10,456 nucleotides of DNA, taken from Lachnospiraceae bacterium (GTDB lineage Bacteria; Bacillota; Clostridia; Lachnospirales; Lachnospiraceae). Made by a program: the position numbers and the translations under genes. The stretch covers positions 1 to 10,456 of the forward strand of contig CAAEEI010000125.1 of assembly GCA_900754855.1 (NCBI GenBank). Direction: 5' to 3'. This document shows, one piece after another, positions 7,401 to 10,456 of the stretch (positions are counted from its first letter, which is position 1; each line of letters starts with the position of its first letter). The notes under the pieces were generated by a model. The model searched no databases, was not told the origin of the DNA, and saw only the letters and a list, made by a program, of their open reading frames with translations.

Positions 7401-10371
7401 CGGAATTGATACCGTCCACCAACCCTTCCGGGATCTGCACACCCATCTCCTGTGCCAAAGATATAGTGTCTTCTAACGCCTGCCGCGTAGCTGCTTCCAG
7501 CCCGCCCCATGCGCCAGATGCACCGGCAACAGCTTCCTCGATAGCTTCTGACAAACCGGTAAAATCTTCATCTGATGATCCTAGCTCGCCCATGGCCATT
7601 TCATAAGCAGTCTTATTGAGCGCGCCCATTTCAGCGATGCCCTCAGACATATCCATAGCCTCTACGTACTCATCGGACATCTGTCTGATCTTTTCCCGGC
7701 CGTCTTCACTGTCCAAAGATTCAACCATGTTGGATAGGATATTCGCACCTTCGACGCCCATGTCCTGAATATACTGTAAAAACTCCGGCGCCAGATCGCT
7801 TCCCATCTCCTCCATGATGGTCTGCATGTTTTCTTTATATTCTTCCAGTCCATCTGTCTGGCTTTTTAGATTTGCAAGCATATCCTCCACGGAGGCATCA
7901 TCCCCACCAGAGAATTTGTCAAAGATATTGACGCTGTCTTTTACGTCAGATTCGATCTCATCGACAGTCGCCCGGTAGGTATCCATCAGGGATTCCATAG
8001 CCGCTTTCTGTGTCTGCGAAGAAGCAGGAATTTCCTGTGCTGCTTTTCTTGCCGCTTCTGTACTGACTTCTGTCGCTTTGGCCAATTCCTGCGATGTTTC
8101 CGCAGTTTCTTGCGCCGTTCCTTCATAATTTTTCAGCGCCTCAGACGTTTCCTTATATGCGGTTTTTGCTTTTTTTGTAGTCTCTTCCGCTTCCGACTGG
8201 GCTTTTTTCGCCTCCGTCACCTGCTTTGTTGCTTCTTTGTATTCTGCACTGCCAAAAACTGCCCCGTTTTTCAGTACTTTTTGATAATGTTCTTCTGCCG
8301 CTGCTACCGCATCCGTGGCTGCAGCTTCGTTAACCTTCGCCTCCTGCACAGCCTTAAACGCCGTTTCCTGCGCTTTGGCCAAGTCTGTAAGTGATGATAA
8401 GTTTTTTTGTGTATCAATCATCTTTTCAATTTCTGCATTGGTGAGATTGATTACACTTTTTTCCTCCTCAAAAGCATTGGCCAGTCCCGGAACACTGCCA
8501 GACAATGCGTCCACCGCCTCTTTGATTCGGAATTTCTCATAGGCAGTCTTTTCTGATGCACTGTTTAATTCCAGCAAGGTGTTTTTGTAATCATCCATTT
8601 CAGCCGCTGCGCCCTGAGTGTCAATGGTCGTCTGGCTTGCGCTGTCGATCAGCTTGTTGATATCATCGTTACTTTCCCGGAGGGATTGGATAAATCCGGA
8701 CATCTCCGTCGCCGGTTCTTTCATGGCATCCCCAAAACCTTTAACCAGTTTGGTTGCACCAGAGAGCGCCGTGGCAAAAAGCGGTTCTATTTCATCGGTG
8801 ATTGGCGTTAGGATATTTTCTTTTAATGCCGCACCTAATCCAGATGCTGCTGCACCTAAGTCACTGTATTGGACATCTTTCAGCTTTTCTGCTGCACCTC
8901 TGACATTTTCGTAGCTGTCTGTCACATCATCCAGCGCAGTGATCACTTGCATGGCATTATCTTCTCCTAAGGCCCACCATACGTCTGAGGCAATCGTAAG
9001 GGCCTGCTGTTGATTTGTCATCTGTGACAAATCATTGATGACAGAATAAAAGACATCTCTTGTGGTAGCTCCACCATTCCTCCATTGCAAGAAGAGGTTT
9101 TGCGTTTGGGTGGAAAACGAAGCAAGATTATCTTGGATCCGGCCATCGGCAAGGGAAATGCCAAACTCTTTGACATAATCGTTGACTTTGTCCAGATTAT
9201 ATGCTCCAGCATTAAGACCATTTTCCATTACAGAAAACGCTTCCTCAGCGCTGAATCCGGCCTGTCCCCAAAGCTGGCCATATTCCGTGATGTTGTCCGT
9301 TAATTCCCCGGACCGGTTCAGACCATTTTGAGCGCCGGTAGTGATCAAGTCGAAGGCTTCTTTCGCATCAACCCCCATGGTTTTGATCATAACATCCACG
9401 GCCCGTATGGTTTCATTTGGATCCATGTCAAAGGCTTCCCGGAGGGCGACCACAGATTCTGTGGTACTTTTCATGTTTACCTCATCCAGTTCTCCCATAA
9501 CCTGAACGATCTGTGCCATGACATCGGCCACATCCCGGTAATCTTCGCCGTAGTTGTCACCTTTGATGTCCCGCATCGTCTTCTGGTATTTCTCTGCCGC
9601 TGCGCCGACAAGGCCAGTCTGGGCTTCCAGACTGGCGGAAGCGTCGGAAACGTCCAGCATAGTTTCTTTCAATTCCCCTATGCTATTTTTTAACGCATCC
9701 ACGGCCACATCCGTAGCTTTATTGACTAAGGCATTTTTTATTTTCTCACCCATACTGGTGGTGACTTCGGTAGCTTCTTTGGCTTTTTTCCCATACTCAT
9801 CAATAGATTTTGCACATTTATCCGTGGCCGTTTCGGCCTCTTTTAAATATTTTTCATTGTCTTTGATGGCTCGGTTCGTTTTAGTGATATCCGTATTAGC
9901 TGCACTCAGACGCTTTTCCCAATCGGACACTTTTCCTTGTGCCTTCTGGTATTCTACCCCCTGATCGTGGAGAGCTTTCTGTAGTTTATCCAGCTCCTTT
10001 TTTTGGTCGGTATATTCTTTTGTCCCATCCTTTCCGGACTTCACCATCTCCTCTAAAGCTTTTTCGGTTTCCTGCACTTGAGATTTTAATTTTTTATAGT
10101 TTTCTTGGGCTGCTTCTTGAGTCTGTGTCGCATGCTTTAACCCCTTCTCTGCTTCCTCGACTTTTTTCCTGTAGCTGGTCATCTGGTTCGCCAGAAGGGC
10201 TTGTTTTTTACTCAGATACTCCGCCGAATTGGCATTTCCGTAATATTCCTCTCCCAATTCTTTTAACTTCGCCCTAAAACTCTGGGCTTCTTTATTGGCA
10301 TTGTTCAACGCCCGAATAAATTCTTTCTCACCATCTGCAGCAAGAATGATTCCAATTTTCTTTCCGGCCAT
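4429..10371 (-). CDS. Tail tape measure protein (TP901-like core), 1980 aa
   Basis: This family fixes tail length and acts as a scaffold inside the tail tube, leaving it when DNA is injected. Residues 1-210 are charged coiled coil. About 210-550 form the TP901-type core, with SLEAQTGLVGAAAEKY near 245 and a TPITDEIEPLFATALSG segment near 517. About 640-790 are more coiled coil. Related segments AQEMGVQIPEGLVDGINSG and AQSNGIQIPESLRSGIEAG fall between about 970 and 1035. A Gly/Ala-rich, partly hydrophobic stretch (about 1050-1265) ends in the common IHSPSKKF motif (I1272). Three YW repeats (1331-1492), coiled coils (to about 1545 and about 1617-1672), a Ser/Gly linker (about 1702-1730) and the typical C-terminal GPEMIVRRSDNAILTRISPG segment (after R1820) follow. 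I see only one Cys (in TDKCAKS) and no hydrolase motif. The ATG has AGGAGG 4 bases upstream. The C-terminus is RSRRRRR. Confidence 0.97.
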   Translation of the reverse strand: MAGKKIGIILAADGEKEFIRALNNANKEAQSFRAKLKELGEEYYGNANSAEYLSKKQALLANQMTSYRKKVEEAEKGLKHATQTQEAAQENYKKLKSQVQETEKALEEMVKSGKDGTKEYTDQKKELDKLQKALHDQGVEYQKAQGKVSDWEKRLSAANTDITKTNRAIKDNEKYLKEAETATDKCAKSIDEYGKKAKEATEVTTSMGEKIKNALVNKATDVAVDALKNSIGELKETMLDVSDASASLEAQTGLVGAAAEKYQKTMRDIKGDNYGEDYRDVADVMAQIVQVMGELDEVNMKSTTESVVALREAFDMDPNETIRAVDVMIKTMGVDAKEAFDLITTGAQNGLNRSGELTDNITEYGQLWGQAGFSAEEAFSVMENGLNAGAYNLDKVNDYVKEFGISLADGRIQDNLASFSTQTQNLFLQWRNGGATTRDVFYSVINDLSQMTNQQQALTIASDVWWALGEDNAMQVITALDDVTDSYENVRGAAEKLKDVQYSDLGAAASGLGAALKENILTPITDEIEPLFATALSGATKLVKGFGDAMKEPATEMSGFIQSLRESNDDINKLIDSASQTTIDTQGAAAEMDDYKNTLLELNSASEKTAYEKFRIKEAVDALSGSVPGLANAFEEEKSVINLTNAEIEKMIDTQKNLSSLTDLAKAQETAFKAVQEAKVNEAAATDAVAAAEEHYQKVLKNGAVFGSAEYKEATKQVTEAKKAQSEAEETTKKAKTAYKETSEALKNYEGTAQETAETSQELAKATEVSTEAARKAAQEIPASSQTQKAAMESLMDTYRATVDEIESDVKDSVNIFDKFSGGDDASVEDMLANLKSQTDGLEEYKENMQTIMEEMGSDLAPEFLQYIQDMGVEGANILSNMVESLDSEDGREKIRQMSDEYVEAMDMSEGIAEMGALNKTAYEMAMGELGSSDEDFTGLSEAIEEAVAGASGAWGGLEAATRQALEDTISLAQEMGVQIPEGLVDGINSGDITADEAISQLKGSIQGAFDGLVDIAQSNGIQIPESLRSGIEAGGQEAIDAMDSLLSYLSKNSGGISDAMAAGVDEGAGKVKDATKGAAEAGATGTGEAKDSYSSGGQRLMDATADGVSKGGTKIKGAVKSAVASGVQGVAENTEAYRAAGLALGNAVAAGISGSNGIDSAIQTLGATIAAKASSVLQAQAGTFQAAGNAAGMAYGTGLGMAAPNAMAQARMVATQALAGARGSQAGFHTAGYNMSQGVASGIRAGNSLAIRAAAYMAAAALAKAKEVLDIHSPSKKFRKEVGQQIPAGMAFGIKDKSALAGAEADKMSGQVFAKATAWLKKYKKEHKVSLKEERWYWSQVAKHTKEGSKAYTDAISNMLKASVKRKEKGKKKNTEDYYGEIYSAAENYLSNITTMHEWSISEELNYWISVQKQLKKGTDAYYDAQSKINALKGKIGTVSNMDDILDAYTTYREISEKAEMDYWDTVRIQYAVGTEERLEADKKYYDAQKEYNEKLIKLKEDYKKKEDDINEQLEDDIEDLNDKYEDALEDRKKAIMDAFGLFDEFKSESADGKTLLFNLKTQVAGYEDWQAQLDKLAGRGILDETLMAELTEMGPEISATIHALNDLSNEELAEYSEAYLKKMELSQKQAEEDTKDLKDKLEKQTKDLKEEAKKNLAELKAKYDKDVAAVNGTIAGELSNLAANARSIAEDQTAALVAAITGQSSGSSASQGSGSKTSGASGQAGTSGFTQSIGGIIVGGNEKVLEAINSGPRVKKLSGKEKKQHHDLYVYLADHYQRGGNNTVYQKLGEALGVDTSKKVTSEEKDKILKKLKNKGYRTGGRNITDDLIWMDEELDTTGPEMIVRRSDNAILTRISPGDDVIDADTTSNLLRLAKIDPDNLMSALARQQQVAAEYLSKMDFSGSAARLNRLTENRPAYTPVAAAWPEERLSRLEGLTEQAVSYLAEGQNLYIDTGKLVGGTIDKTSSALAMRSRRRRR
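4438..4443 (-). promoter_or_regulatory. Shine-Dalgarno of Dit inside the tape measure gene
   Basis: AGGAGG, read as two Arg codons of the tape measure protein, lies 8 bases before the Dit ATG at 4429. The tape measure stop and the Dit start overlap as TAATG, so the two genes are probably translationally coupled. Confidence 0.85.
5896..6381 (-). repeat. Three YW-type repeats within the tape measure protein
   Basis: Three related segments begin with Ser at residues 1331, 1401 and 1457: SLKEERWYWSQV...GSKAYTDA, SISEELNYWISV...GTDAYYDAQ and SEKAEMDYWDTV...GTEERLEADKKYYDAQ. The shared pattern is S-x(2)-[EA]-E-x(2)-[YD]YW-x(2)-V-x(6)-G-[ST], followed by a Tyr-rich Asp-Ala end. Spacings are 70 and 56 residues, so they are degenerate internal duplications. 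Such Trp/Tyr repeats occur in other tape measure proteins. Their role here is unknown. Confidence 0.7.
6590..6612 (-). repeat. GCTGCAGC inverted/direct repeat in an Ala-rich segment
   Basis: The self-complementary octamer GCTGCAGC occurs twice (6590-6597 and 6605-6612) with a 7-base gap, which could form an 8-bp stem. It encodes the Ala-rich stretch AAYMAAAAL of the tape measure protein, where GCN and CTG codons make such repeats likely, so a separate function is doubtful. Confidence 0.4.
9613..9636 (-). other. Perfect 10-bp hairpin inside the tape measure gene
   Basis: On the minus strand GCCAGTCTGG, a 4-base AAGC loop, then CCAGACTGGC: every base of the 10-bp arms pairs. It lies in codons for the ASLEAQTGLV segment of the conserved core (about residues 245-253). 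No T-run follows, so it is not a terminator. It may be a chance result of the codons or a structured element in the message. Confidence 0.6.
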
Positions 10372-10375
10372 AGTT

Positions 10376-10381
10376 CCTCCT
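10376..10381 (-). promoter_or_regulatory. Shine-Dalgarno of the tape measure gene
   Basis: AGGAGG on the minus strand, 4 bases before the ATG at 10371. It supports that ATG as the start of the tape measure protein. The spacer is short, but the match to the ribosome is full. Confidence 0.85.
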
Positions 10382-10398
10382 CGTCAGGCGCATATATT

Positions 10399-10425
10399 AA
10401 AAAACGCCCGCCTCAACGGCAGACG
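10399..10425 (-). terminator. Terminator-like hairpin upstream of the tape measure gene
   Basis: On the minus strand CGTCTGCC, loop GTTGA, GGCGGGCG: an 8-bp GC-rich stem with two G-T pairs, followed at once by TTTTTT (10404-10399). This is the form of an intrinsic terminator reading leftward. On the plus strand the two G-T pairs become mismatches, so it should act mainly on the minus strand. It lies in the 64-base gap between the first visible stop (10436) and the tape measure ATG. Full termination would cut off the tail operon, so partial termination, antitermination or a different role must be considered. No promoter is evident in the short gap after it. Confidence 0.7.
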
Positions 10426-10435
10426 TATTGTTTTT

Positions 10436-10456
10436 TTATTTATTTTCCCGCCGCCA
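10436..10456 (-). CDS. 3' end of upstream gene (likely tail assembly chaperone), reading frame uncertain
   Basis: Only the last bases are inside the window. Three minus-strand frames are possible: WRRENK followed by TAA (10438-10436), AAGK followed by TAA (10442-10440), and a frame open through the hairpin to TGA (10386-10384), ending FFNICA. The first is given here because it ends just before the terminator-like hairpin, but the choice is not proven. In siphophages the gene before the tape measure is usually a tail assembly chaperone, often made in two forms by ribosomal frameshifting. Function is inferred from position only. Confidence 0.35.
   Translation of the reverse strand, partial: WRRENK

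Noticed and set aside
6176..9221. Minus-strand open frames in another phase inside the tape measure gene (6176-6364, 6375-6656, 7068-7343, 7662-7853, 9018-9221)
   Set aside because: They lie out of frame within a single intact 1980-codon gene, are short and lack convincing ribosome binding sites in context.
9328..10277. Plus-strand open frames 9328-9693, 9554-9964 and 9939-10277
   Set aside because: They are antisense shadows of the coiled-coil N-terminal part of the tape measure protein, whose Lys/Glu codons give long open antisense frames.
1..10456. Possible tRNA, CRISPR array, insertion sequence, defence gene or lysis gene
   Set aside because: No tRNA-like fold, regular spacer-repeat pattern, transposase motif or holin/endolysin sequence was seen on either strand; nearly all bases are in tail genes.

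Overview
The window is part of the tail module of a long-tailed (siphovirus-type) bacteriophage or prophage of a Gram-positive host. The moderately AT-rich composition, the strong AGGAGG-type ribosome binding sites and the style of the tail proteins suggest a Firmicute, most likely of the Clostridia (Lachnospiraceae-like). That host assignment is inference. No integrase, attachment site or bacterial flanking gene is present, so prophage and free phage cannot be told apart. All supported genes are on the minus strand. The many plus-strand open frames are antisense shadows.

In transcription order (from the right end of the window to the left): (1) the last few codons of an upstream gene, probably a tail assembly chaperone, with a terminator-like hairpin after it; (2) a 1980-residue tape measure protein (10371 to 4429); (3) a 244-residue distal tail protein, Dit (4429 to 3695); (4) an unrecognised 80-residue protein (3684 to 3442); (5) an unrecognised 131-residue protein (3439 to 3044); (6) the first 1005 residues of a tail-associated (Tal/minor structural) protein that begins at 3015 and runs off the left edge.

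From the tape measure onward the genes are tightly packed: a TAATG overlap, then gaps of 10, 2 and 28 bases. Each start has its own Shine-Dalgarno sequence, and those for genes 3, 4 and 5 lie in or across the end of the gene before. This indicates one late-expressed, translationally coupled operon. By family knowledge, the tape measure protein sets tail length and leaves the tube during DNA entry, Dit forms the hub ring at the tail tip, and the Tal-like protein extends from that hub towards the cell surface. The two small proteins between Dit and Tal are an addition to the usual Dit-Tal adjacency.

I found no defence system, RNA gene, CRISPR array, insertion sequence or enzyme here. The points most worth following are the right-edge junction (a GGGAAAA heptamer beside a stop codon, plus the terminator-like hairpin), the two small proteins, the unrecognised distal part of the Tal-like protein, and a 10-bp perfect hairpin inside the tape measure gene.
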